The position numbers and the translations under genes were made by a program. A stretch of 24,024 bases of DNA from Actinomycetes bacterium (GTDB lineage: Bacteria; Actinomycetota; Acidimicrobiia; Acidimicrobiales; Palsa-688). The notes beneath the pieces were generated by a model. It searched no databases. It saw only the letters and a list, made by a program, of their open reading frames with translations, and was not told where the DNA came from. The DNA lies in NCBI GenBank assembly GCA_021811865.1, contig JAKAQB010000054.1, positions 1 through 24,024 of the forward strand. Reading direction: 5' to 3'. How positions within the stretch are numbered: the stretch's first letter is position 1; each line of letters starts with the position of its first letter. Positions 1 to 6,348 of this stretch are shown here, in pieces.

Positions 1-228
1 CTGCACACCACGTGGTTCCCGGTCTATCCGAAGCGACCATTGCCGCCCACTGACGAGCTTCATGATGGGTCAGATCCGAGGCGCCTGCATGACTATGCAA
101 GACGCGAGCCGTTCCGCGACAGCCTGCCAGAGATCATTTTCCGGACACCGGTGGTTTCCGGCCGGGTCACCTGCGCCCGTCATGCTCGTCGACATATCAG
201 CACGGGCTGATGACATGAGGGCTCGTCG
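1..228. other. No gene recognised at left edge
   Basis: No protein family is recognisable here. Frame +1 is open from the edge to a stop near 210, but its translation is rich in Arg, Pro and His and lacks any domain, so I do not call it. A short inverted repeat, TCAGC-ACGG-GCTGA, lies near 203-216, just before the transporter gene, and may be part of its leader. Confidence 0.4.
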
Positions 229-1442
229 ATGCGACGGGAAAGGTGGCTCGCTGTGGGTGATCAGACGGCGTCGGTGACCGAGCTGTACCGACCGCTCGAC
301 GAGGCCAAGGTGGGCCGCAAGCACTGGCTGACGGTGTTCACCGCCGGCATGGGGTTCTTCACCGACGCGTATGACCTGTTCATCATCGGCACGGTCACGG
401 TGCTGCTCACGCCGATCTTCCACCTGAGCACCAACCAGATCTCGCTGCTCAACTCGGCGTCGCTGTTGGCATCGGTGGCCGGTGCGCTCACCTTCGGCAA
501 GCTCATGGACCGCTTGGGCCGAAAGCGCATGTACGGCGTGGAGGTGGCGATCCTCGTGGTCGGCGCCATCTTGACGGCGTTTGCCTGGACCTTCACCTCG
601 CTGTTCATCTTCCGACTCATCGTCGGCTACGGGGTGGGTGGCGACTACGCCACTTCGGCGGTGATCACCTCGGAGTATGCCAACAAGCGCTCCCGGGGTC
701 GCCTCGTGGGCTCGGTGTTCGCCATGCAAGGCCTTGGCCTCATGGCTGGCCCGGCGATCGCGTCGATCTTCCTCGGTGCGGGGGTGCCCAACGGCATCGC
801 CTGGCGGCTCATGCTCGGCCTCGGCGCCGTCCCTGCCGCTTCGGTCATCTACTTGCGGCGCAAGATCCGAGAGACGCCCCGCTACACCTTGAGCGTAAAA
901 GGCGACGTGGCGACCACGGCGGCCACGGTGGCCTGGGTGACGGGTCGCCAGCCCGCCGTTGGGGGCAACGGCTCGAGCCCGGCCGCTGCCACGAGCCCGG
1001 CGCTCGGCAACGGCAACGGCGTGCGGGTCCGGCTCACCTCCAAGCCGTTCCTCCTGCGCCTGGTCGGCACCGCGGGGAGCTGGTTCTTGATGGACATCGC
1101 CTTCTACGGCAACTCGGTGTCGAGCCCGCTCATCTTGAAGCTGCTCCAGCCGAAGGGCACGCTGCTCGACCACACCCTCATCTCGCTTGCGATCTTCGCT
1201 GTCGCTGCTTTCCCCGGCTACTGGCTGGCGGTGTTCATGATGGACCGCATCGGACGAAAGCGCATCCAGTGGCAGGGCTTCGCCGTGATGACCGCCGCAT
1301 TCGCCCTCATCTGGCTGCTCCCCGATGGCGCTACAGCGGTCGGCGTGTTCCTGCCACTGTTCGCCATCAGCTACTTCTTCATCGAGTTCGGTCCCAATGA
1401 GACGACCTTCGTCTACCCCTCGGAGATCTTCCCGACCGCCGT
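229..1442 (+). pseudogene. Pho84-like phosphate:H+ symporter (MFS), 5' part, cut by IS21 element
   Basis: This is the N-terminal 404 residues of a 12-helix major facilitator of the phosphate:H+ symporter (PHS, Pho84-like) type, a cytoplasmic-membrane carrier. Family marks are GMGFFTDAYDLFIIG in helix 1, the DRLGRKR loop between helices 2 and 3, the DRIGRKR loop in the second half, and PNETTFVYPSEIFPT before helix 11. A Gly/Ser/Ala-rich cytoplasmic linker follows helix 6. The reading frame continues 16 bases into the insertion sequence and stops at 1458, so the broken protein (409 aa) lacks the last two helices. The 3' part lies at 4007-4257. Joining the two parts without the element gives 486 residues, normal for the family. 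The start may instead be GTG at 253, which has a better ribosome site (GGGAAAGG) seven bases upstream. PHS carriers move phosphate, and arsenate can be an analogue substrate. The exact substrate here is inferred. Confidence 0.88.
1439..1442. repeat. Target-site duplication CCGT, left copy
   Basis: CCGT directly before the left end of the IS21 element is repeated at 4007-4010 directly after its right end. The four-base length fits IS21-family insertion. Dropping one copy restores the transporter frame, giving Phe-Pro-Thr-Ala-Val-Arg-Gly-Thr across the join. Confidence 0.85.
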
Positions 1443-1499
1443 TGTCGCCGCTCACTGAAATCTGCCAGAGGTGCTCACTGAAATCTGCCAGTTGACCCC
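1443..1499. repeat. IS21 left terminal region with two identical 19-bp repeats
   Basis: GCTCACTGAAATCTGCCAG occurs at 1450-1468 and again, identically, at 1473-1491, a period of 23 bp. These match, inverted, the right end (18 of 19 bases for the inner copy). IS21 elements carry such multiple terminal repeats as binding sites for IstA. The region also supplies the stop codon that ends the broken transporter. Confidence 0.85.
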
Positions 1500-1670
1500 C
1501 GGCCTATGAGTTCGGTTGGTTGTGACTCTACGTGGCGGCCCCTCCTTTCGTCCTCCTCGGGGAGCGATCCCGGACATTTCCCCTGCTCGGCTCCCCGGTG
1601 GATGGGCCCACCGGACCACCTTGCGGGCCTCCTGAGGCATCTGAGCGGGCGCGGTGGCCCCGATATCGCG

Positions 1671-2474
1671 TCACGGATCGGTCCGTGGCTCGCCGAGAGG
1701 ATTGCGGCGCGACCGGAGCCGCTCGGAGCGGGCGCGGTGCTCGCGCATGCGATAGGAGTCGCCGTCGATGTTGAACACGACGCTTCTGTGCAAGAGGCGG
1801 TCCAACATGGCACCCGCTGCCATGGGATCATCGAAGATCTTCCCCCACGACCCCACGGCCAAATTGGTGGTCAGGCACACGCTGCCTTTCAGGTAGCGCT
1901 GGCTGATGACCTGGAACAGCGCGGCAGCGGCCTCGGAGGCCATGGGCAGATACCCCACCTCGTCGATGACGAGCAGTCTCGGCCCGGCGAAGAAGCGCAT
2001 GACCGTCGCCCAGCGCCCCTCCAGCGCGGCCCGGTGGCATCTGGCGGCCAGGTCGGCCGCCGAGGTGTAGTAGGTGCGGTAGCCGGCCTCGATGGACGCT
2101 CTGGCCAGACACACCGCCAGCATCGTCTTGCCCACCCCCGGCGGCCCGATGAACAGCACGTTGGTGGCGTCCTCCAGAAAGCGCAGGGTGGCGAGTTCCT
2201 GGATCATGGAGCGGTCCACCGACGGCTGGGCGTCGAAGTCGAAGTCCTCGATCCGCCAGGGGGCAGGGAGGCGGGCGAAGCGCTCGAGGCTGGCACGGCG
2301 GCGCTCGGCGGTGGCGTGCACCTCCACGTCGGTGAGGGCTTTGAGGAACGCGCTGGGCGACAGCTTCTGGCGCTGGGCGGCGTCGAGGGCCCCGGGCAGC
2401 GCCTCGGCCGCGGCGTGCAGGCGCAGGTAGGCGAGATTGGACCTGAGCTGCTGGTAGAGGGAGTCGCCGCTCAT
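1671..2474 (-). CDS. istB: IstB, AAA+ ATPase helper of IS21 transposition
   Basis: A 267-residue IstB/DnaC-like ATPase that assembles on target DNA and stimulates the IstA transposase. The Walker A motif GPPGVGKT is at residues 110-117 and Walker B LLVIDE at 167-172. The sensor segment LTTNLAVGSWGKIF near 201-214 and the C-terminal RSVVFNIDGDSYRMRE are typical of the family. The length is normal. The start ATG overlaps the istA stop as ATGA, so translation is coupled. The C-terminal tail is Arg-rich. No truncation is seen. Confidence 0.95.
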   Translation of the reverse strand: MSGDSLYQQLRSNLAYLRLHAAAEALPGALDAAQRQKLSPSAFLKALTDVEVHATAERRRASLERFARLPAPWRIEDFDFDAQPSVDRSMIQELATLRFLEDATNVLFIGPPGVGKTMLAVCLARASIEAGYRTYYTSAADLAARCHRAALEGRWATVMRFFAGPRLLVIDEVGYLPMASEAAAALFQVISQRYLKGSVCLTTNLAVGSWGKIFDDPMAAGAMLDRLLHRSVVFNIDGDSYRMREHRARSERLRSRRNPLGEPRTDP

Positions 2475-3859
2475 GGCCGGGCCTCGTCCTGGGAGCTGGC
2501 CATGTCCTCCACCAGGGCCTGGTAGCGCTCCAGCGACACCACGACGTCGTGGTCCTCGAAGCCGGCCAGCAGCTTCTTCGCCTCGGCCCGGGCCCGCTCG
2601 CCCGGTGGGCGGTTGGCCTTGCGCGCACAGGGCCGATCGGTGGTGAAGGCGGAGAGCACCTCGTGCTCCACGGCGGCCCGATGGACGGGGTGGCGCACGA
2701 CATATCCCGCCCCGGGCGTCTGTCGGCGGTGGCGGGCGAGCAACAGGCCCGAGGCAGAGACGATCTCGATCCCCTCTGTCCCCAGCCGATGGCGCACGAC
2801 GACCTCGGCCCCCATGAGACCGGGCGGCACCGAGTAGGCGTTGCCCTCGAAGGAGACGAGACAGGACCGGTCCACCTTGTGGTGCGCCTCGATCGTGGCC
2901 GGGTACGAAGCGGCAGGCAGCGGGAGCAGCGCCTCGAGCGAGGCCAGATCGCCCACCGTCGGGCGGCGCCGACCCTTGGCGGCCAGGTGGGCGGTGGCGG
3001 CTTCCTCGGAGCCGAGGAGCTCGGCGAGACGGGCGAGAGGGCGCGGGCGGTGGTCCCCGGTCGTCTCGCAGAAGCGGTCGAAGGTGGCCTGGGCCTCGGC
3101 CCTGGTCGTCGCCGTCATCGTGCGCCAGAAGCGCTCCGAGGAGAAGTGCACGCCCTTTTCGACGGCCCCCTTGCGGTTTCCCCGCCGCGGCGGGCAGGCC
3201 ACCACCGTCACGCCATAGTGCTTGGCCACCGGCACGAAGCTGCGCTGGACGACACCAGTGCCCGGATCGACCACCGTGGCCATGCGGTCCACCCGCCAGG
3301 CCCGGGCGGTGCCACCGAAACGGCGCAGGACCTGGTCCATGGCCTCGATGAGATGCGGCTGGTCCTCGGAGCAGGCGAAATATCCCCGAGTCTTGCCCGA
3401 GCACGGGAGCGTGGCGAGAAGCAGGTGGGCGTCCTCGCCCCAGGGGGCTTCGGGCAGCTCGTCCCAGTCCCACTGCAGCTCGGCGCCGGGCGGGTGGGCG
3501 ATGTCGATCGTCATCCGTCCGTTCACCCCGGCACACGCCTCGCAGTGCGGTCGCAGGGCCCACCGGCGCAGGCCCCTGGTGAAGGTGGGGTAGCTGCTCG
3601 GGTAGCCGAGGGCCACGACCTCGTCGTAGAGGGCGCTGGCCCACACATGGGCGTCGTCGGCGAAGCGGGCCCGCAGGTAGGGGATGTACTGCTCGAAGGG
3701 GTCCGGCCCGGCCCGCCGGCGCTCTCCGGCCACGCGCACGCCGTTCAGGTGGTTGCGGATGGTCTCCCGGCTCCGGCCCAGGTGGCGGGCGATGGCCGAG
3801 ATCGACCAGCCTCGGGCTCGTAGTGCTGTCGCTTCCATGTCCTCGTTCCCTGTGAACAT
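2471..3859 (-). CDS. istA: IstA, DDE transposase of IS21 element
   Basis: A 462-residue transposase that cuts and joins the element ends. An N-terminal helix-turn-helix (about residues 15-40, with WSISAIARHLGRSRETIRNHL) is followed by a retroviral-type integrase core. Likely catalytic acids are D131 in LQWDWDE, D191 in WRVDRM and E234 in KGAVEKGV. A C-terminal beta-rich segment around 310-400 follows. ATG at 3859 has little upstream ribosome site. A second in-frame ATG at 3838 is preceded by GGGAACGAGG and may be the real start (455 aa). The stop overlaps istB. No frameshift is seen. Confidence 0.94.
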   Translation of the reverse strand: MFTGNEDMEATALRARGWSISAIARHLGRSRETIRNHLNGVRVAGERRRAGPDPFEQYIPYLRARFADDAHVWASALYDEVVALGYPSSYPTFTRGLRRWALRPHCEACAGVNGRMTIDIAHPPGAELQWDWDELPEAPWGEDAHLLLATLPCSGKTRGYFACSEDQPHLIEAMDQVLRRFGGTARAWRVDRMATVVDPGTGVVQRSFVPVAKHYGVTVVACPPRRGNRKGAVEKGVHFSSERFWRTMTATTRAEAQATFDRFCETTGDHRPRPLARLAELLGSEEAATAHLAAKGRRRPTVGDLASLEALLPLPAASYPATIEAHHKVDRSCLVSFEGNAYSVPPGLMGAEVVVRHRLGTEGIEIVSASGLLLARHRRQTPGAGYVVRHPVHRAAVEHEVLSAFTTDRPCARKANRPPGERARAEAKKLLAGFEDHDVVVSLERYQALVEDMASSQDEARP

Positions 3860-3875
3860 GAGAGAGGTCCCCTTT

Positions 3876-3908
3876 CTGAGGCTTGGGCTTGGACACCCAA
3901 AGCCTCAG
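3876..3908. other. Hairpin upstream of istA inside the IS right end
   Basis: CTGAGGCTTGGG (3876-3887) pairs with CCCAAAGCCTCAG (3896-3908) around an 8-base loop, with a single bulged A. It lies between the right terminal repeats and the istA start. Such hairpins in insertion sequences can shield the transposase gene from outside transcription or translation. That role is inferred. Confidence 0.6.
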
Positions 3909-3949
3909 GAGGGGGCCACCCTCGGTGGTGGATGGTCGGTTCACCAGGG

Positions 3950-4006
3950 GTCGGAACTGGCAGGTTTCAGTGAGCAGGTTTGGCAGGCTCTACGTGAGCG
4001 TGGTCA
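3950..4006. repeat. IS21 right terminal region
   Basis: CTGGCAGGTTTCAGTGAGC at 3957-3975 is the inverse of the left-end 19-mer with one change. A more degenerate copy spans 3980-3999 (TTGGCAGG...ACGTGAGC). The outermost bases read TGACC inward, against TGTCG at the left end. Confidence 0.8.
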
Positions 4007-4010
4007 CCGT
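4007..4010. repeat. Target-site duplication CCGT, right copy
   Basis: This second copy of CCGT flanks the right end of the element and matches 1439-1442. Confidence 0.85.
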
Positions 4011-4257
4011 GCGCGGCACCGGGGACGGGATCTCGGCTGCGGCGGGCAAGTTCGGGGCGTTCCTCGGCGCCCTGTTCGTCCCCCACCTGCTCACGGCCGT
4101 CGGGATCAGCGGGGTGATGGGGGTGATGGCCGGGGTGTCGGCCATCGGTATCGTCCTCACCTTGGTGGCGCTGCCCGAGCCCAAGGGCCAGACCCTCGAG
4201 CTCGCTTCGGGGGAGGTCGAGCCTGACATGGCGGTGACGGGAGCCTCGGCCCGATGA
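4007..4257 (+). pseudogene. Pho84-like phosphate:H+ symporter, 3' part, separated by IS21
   Basis: This is the C-terminal 82 residues of the interrupted MFS carrier. It begins VRGTGDGISAAAGKFGAFLG, the helix 11 motif expected straight after PSEIFPT, includes helix 12 (VMGVMAGVSAIGIVLTLVAL), and ends PEPKGQTLEL plus a short tail. It is in the same frame as the 5' part once the element and one CCGT are removed, and it shows no other damage, which suggests a recent insertion. The frame is open leftward into the IS end, but a functional product on its own is unlikely. Its stop overlaps the next gene as ATGA, evidence that the intact gene headed an operon with the wHTH and arsR genes. Confidence 0.85.
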
Positions 4258-4694
4258 CCGCCGGCCATGGTGGAGCTGTGACCGGCGCCTCAGTTCGTGG
4301 CGAACGCCAGGGCCGGGTCTCGATGCTCTGCGCCCAGGACGTGGTCGTGGACCTCGACGCTCACCTGGTGCGGGTCCGGGACCGGGTGGTGGTGATGCCG
4401 CACAAGGAGCTGCGGCTCCTCGCGGCGCTGGTGGGATCGGCCGGGAAGGTGGTTGCTCGGAGCCAGCTCACCAACGACATATGGGGACCCGGCGTCGCTC
4501 CGTCGAAGTCGCTCGACGTGCACATCCGCCGGCTCCGGCGGCATATCGAGCCGGACCCGAGCCGACCTCGCTACATCCGCACGGTGCGCGGCTTCGGGTA
4601 CATCTTCGACACCGTCCGGCCATCACGTCCGGCGGACCGGCACGAGGTCTCGGTGGTGCGGCAGTTGCGCGAAGGGGGGCGCCGGGCGTGCTGA
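4254..4694 (+). CDS. Stand-alone PhoB/OmpR-type winged-helix DNA-binding protein
   Basis: A 146-residue cytoplasmic DNA-binding protein. Residues about 25-120 form an OmpR/PhoB-type winged helix: beta strands, DVVVDLDAHLVRVRDRVVVMPHKE, then the LTNDIWG helix, recognition helix SKSLDVHIRRLRRHIE (84-99) and wing YIRTVRGFGYIF (107-118). The phosphorylated receiver domain normally found in this family is absent, and only about 24 poorly conserved residues precede the domain, so it cannot be a standard response regulator. ATG at 4254 overlaps the transporter stop (ATGA). GTG 4278 and ATG 4323 are alternative starts. Its place behind a phosphate-symporter gene suggests control of that transporter or of phosphate/arsenate genes (inferred). 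IS21 upstream probably disturbs its transcription. Confidence 0.85.
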   Translation: MTAGHGGAVTGASVRGERQGRVSMLCAQDVVVDLDAHLVRVRDRVVVMPHKELRLLAALVGSAGKVVARSQLTNDIWGPGVAPSKSLDVHIRRLRRHIEPDPSRPRYIRTVRGFGYIFDTVRPSRPADRHEVSVVRQLREGGRRAC

Positions 4695-4996
4695 GCACGT
4701 CGCCGCCCGACGTCGCCGCCCAGCTGCTCGCCGACCCGCTGCGGGCTCGGATCGTGGCGCTGCTCGCCGCTGAGACCATGTGCACCTGCCACCTCGTCGA
4801 GGAGACCGGTGCCCGCCAGACGACCATCTCCCACCACCTGCGGCTCCTCCGGGAAGCGGGGTGGGTGGAGACCGAACCGTGTGGACGCTTCACCTACTAC
4901 CGGCTGCGTCCCGAGCCGCTGCGTGCCCTTTCGGCCGAGCTGGATGTCCTGGCCGATGCTGCGGCGCAGGCCGCGGACCGTAGGCGCCCCTGCTGA
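4688..4996 (+). CDS. arsR: ArsR/SmtB-family metalloregulator (arsR copy 1)
   Basis: A 102-residue dimeric winged-helix repressor of the ArsR family. The DNA-recognition helix is ARQTTISHHLRLLREAGWV (42-60), preceded by the metal-site motif MCTCHLV with C32 and C34, matching the CxC site at which E. coli ArsR binds As(III). Extra cysteines are C65 and the C-terminal residue C102. The GTG start at 4688 lies inside the end of the wHTH gene (7-bp overlap) and follows AAGGGGGG at a good distance, so a longer upstream frame is not needed. It is co-directional with the transporter and wHTH genes and convergent with the next arsR. Target sites are not visible nearby. It may act in trans on the ars operators. 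Confidence 0.9.
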   Translation: MLSTSPPDVAAQLLADPLRARIVALLAAETMCTCHLVEETGARQTTISHHLRLLREAGWVETEPCGRFTYYRLRPEPLRALSAELDVLADAAAQAADRRRPC

Positions 4997-5055
4997 GCTA
5001 TACGACGGGTTCACACAGGCCTCGCTGGCCAGAGCCGACCGCAACCGGGGAGCGT

Positions 5056-5403
5056 TCAGGCGCCGAGGCAACGGCAGAGGGCCGCGAGACGGTCGGGCGC
5101 GACCTTCCACCAGGTCTTTCGGCCTCGCCGCTCCCCGACGATCAGACCAGCCTCGGCGAGCACCTTGCTGTGGTGCGAGATCGTCGGCTGGCTCCGCCCG
5201 AGCAGGGCCTCCATGTCACAGGCACACGCCTCGCCATGGGTTGCGACCAGCGACAGCAGCCTGAGGCGTACTGGGTCCGCGAGTGCCTCGAGCACCCGGG
5301 CCACCGCGGTCGCTTCGGCGTCGCTCAGCGGCGCCTCCACCAGTGACCTGCAGCACGCCAACGAACTGCTCACTGGCGGGCGGGCTGCTGCACCAAGGGC
5401 CAT
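5056..5403 (-). CDS. arsR: ArsR-family metalloregulator (arsR copy 2)
   Basis: A 115-residue ArsR-type repressor. The recognition helix is RSQPTISHHSKVLAEAGLI (70-88) and the metal motif EACACDM carries C60 and C62. An N-terminal pair C17-C18 (SLACCRSL) and a C-terminal pair C110/C112 give several possible thiol sites. N-terminal CC sites are used for As(III) in some actinobacterial ArsR proteins. The start is ATG 5403, only 16 bases after the stop of arsR copy 3, so the two form one minus-strand operon. The ribosome site is weak (GCGGGG). It differs in sequence from the other two copies and is not a recent duplicate. Confidence 0.9.
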   Translation of the reverse strand: MALGAAARPPVSSSLACCRSLVEAPLSDAEATAVARVLEALADPVRLRLLSLVATHGEACACDMEALLGRSQPTISHHSKVLAEAGLIVGERRGRKTWWKVAPDRLAALCRCLGA

Positions 5404-5419
5404 CCCCGCATCTCGATCT

Positions 5420-5833
5420 TCAGCCCGAGCGCACGGCTGGGCGGGCGGGCGGCCCCGGATCGCCCGACGGCGCGAGGAGCTGGGCGAGGGCGCTGAGGCG
5501 TTCGGGCACGAGGCGGTAGTAGGCCCAGTTCCGACGCCGGGACCGGGTCACGATCCCGGCGTCGAGCAGGACCTTCAGGTGGTGGCTGACCGTCGGTTGG
5601 GAGAGCCCGAGGGGGGCGACCAGGTCGCACACGCAGGCCTCGCCTCCCCGGGCGACCTGGATGAGGCTGACCAGCTGCAGCCGGGCGGGGTCGGCGACCG
5701 CCCGGAGCACGGCGGCGAGCGCCTCGGCTGCTGACCGGCCGAGCGGCGCTTCGGACAGCGTCGGCCAGCACACGTCTTCTGCTGTGCTCTGGACCGGGCT
5801 CGCTGGGATTGTGGGCCGCAGGGTGGTGGGCAC
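5420..5833 (-). CDS. arsR: ArsR-family metalloregulator (arsR copy 3), divergent from arsD operon
   Basis: A 137-residue ArsR-type repressor. A loosely conserved N-terminus with C22 precedes helix 1 (AAEALAAVLRAVADPARLQLV). The metal motif is EACVCDLV, the closest of the three to the classical ELCVCDL, and the recognition helix is LSQPTVSHHLKVLLDAGIV. The C-terminus is Pro/Arg-rich. The start is GTG 5833. No ribosome site precedes it, but TAAAAT lies six bases upstream, so the transcript probably begins at the GTG (leaderless). It lies head to head with arsD across a short region with two operator-like sites, so it is the best candidate for the repressor of both directions. Confidence 0.9.
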   Translation of the reverse strand: MPTTLRPTIPASPVQSTAEDVCWPTLSEAPLGRSAAEALAAVLRAVADPARLQLVSLIQVARGGEACVCDLVAPLGLSQPTVSHHLKVLLDAGIVTRSRRRNWAYYRLVPERLSALAQLLAPSGDPGPPARPAVRSG

Positions 5834-5839
5834 AGCGTC

Positions 5840-5845
5840 ATTTTA
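5840..5845 (-). promoter_or_regulatory. Likely -10 box of the arsR copy 3-copy 2 operon
   Basis: Read on the minus strand this is TAAAAT, six bases before the GTG start at 5833 and with no Shine-Dalgarno in between. That spacing would place the transcript start at the GTG. The -35 region overlaps the palindrome at 5853-5872, so a repressor bound there would block it. Confidence 0.5.
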
Positions 5846-5852
5846 CCATGCT

Positions 5853-5872
5853 GCATCGACGCAGATCGATGC
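5853..5872. promoter_or_regulatory. ArsR-type operator, site 1 (palindrome)
   Basis: A perfect inverted repeat, GCATCGA-N6-TCGATGC. Read on the minus strand it resembles site 2 at 15 of 18 positions (ATCGATCTGCGTCGATGC against ATTGACCTGTGTCGATGC). It lies between the two divergent starts and covers the predicted -35 areas of both. Binding by ArsR is inferred from place and symmetry. Confidence 0.65.
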
Positions 5873-5890
5873 GCCTGCGACCAGCGGTGC

Positions 5891-5910
5891 TATATTGACC
5901 TGTGTCGATG
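5891..5910 (+). promoter_or_regulatory. -10 box with overlapping ArsR-type operator, site 2 (arsD operon promoter)
   Basis: TATATTGA-N5-GTCGATG. TATATT (5891-5896) is a good -10. ATTGAC-N4-GTCGAT (5894-5909) is a near-perfect inverted repeat starting inside it, so a bound repressor would exclude polymerase. The same composite element, with the same spacing, forms the arsM promoter at 13888-13907. The -35 region (about 5868-5873) is not consensus and overlaps operator site 1. Confidence 0.7.
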
Positions 5911-5958
5911 CCGCTGTCGGCGGGGCCCGAGAGAACACAAGAGCAGGAAGGAGTGGTG

Positions 5959-6348
5959 ATGGTGGAGGTTGCTGGTGTGGAGGTGCGAGTGTTCGACCCG
6001 CCGTTGTGCTGTGCGAGCGGGGTTTGCGGTCCGTCGGTGGACCCGGCGCTGTCGGAGGCGGCGGCCGACTTCGCGTGGCTGAAGGCGCAGGGGGCGTCGG
6101 TGACTCGGGTCAACCTGGCCCAAGAGCCCGAGGCGTTCGTGGCGGAGGCGAAGGTGGCCCGGCTGATGGCCGCCTTCGGCGACGACGCGCTGCCGGCGGT
6201 GCTGGTCGGTGACCGGGTGCTCTGCCACGGCCGCTACCCGACGCGGGCCGAGCTGGCCGAGGCCGTCGCCGCCCGCAGCGCGGCGAGCGGACCACAGGTG
6301 CTAGCGGCAGCCGGCGGTGGGTGCGCTCCCGGTTCGGGGTGCTGCTGA
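5959..6348 (+). CDS. arsD: ArsD, arsenic metallochaperone
   Basis: A 129-residue ArsD, which in known systems binds As(III) and passes it to the ArsA ATPase, and may also act as a weak repressor. The thioredoxin-like fold region is residues 7-105. The key cysteines C17, C18 and C23 (PPLCCASGVCG) correspond to E. coli C12, C13 and C18. A further C-terminal cysteine-rich tail ends GCAPGSGCC, as in many ArsD proteins. The start is ATG 5959, five bases after AGGAAGGAG. A longer frame back to 5902 would include the operator and is rejected. It is first gene of the ars operon and its stop overlaps the arsA start (TGATG). Confidence 0.95.
   Translation: MVEVAGVEVRVFDPPLCCASGVCGPSVDPALSEAAADFAWLKAQGASVTRVNLAQEPEAFVAEAKVARLMAAFGDDALPAVLVGDRVLCHGRYPTRAELAEAVAARSAASGPQVLAAAGGGCAPGSGCC

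Larger units (their letters stand above)
1443..4006 (-). mobile_element. Complete IS21-family insertion sequence (istA-istB)
   Basis: A 2564-bp element bounded by TGTCG... at left and ...GGTCA at right (both ends begin with TG when read inward), with a 4-bp target duplication. The ends carry multiple related transposase-binding repeats. It holds istA (transposase) and istB (AAA+ helper) on the minus strand with an ATGA overlap, the standard IS21 arrangement. Both genes look intact, so the element is probably still active. It sits inside a phosphate symporter gene. The 228 bp between the left end and the istB stop hold no gene. Confidence 0.93.

Noticed and set aside
1..210. Open frame from the left edge that might be the end of an upstream gene
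   Set aside because: The composition is not protein-like, no family is visible and other frames are also open. The evidence is too weak.
70..1455. Long open frame on the minus strand opposite the MFS transporter
   Set aside because: Its translation is low-complexity (Arg, Glu, His, Asp) without domains. It is the mirror of the strong third-position G/C bias in the real plus-strand gene.
1506..3823. Long plus-strand open frames across the IS21 element
   Set aside because: They are antisense to istB and istA, which have clear motifs. The translations have no family features.
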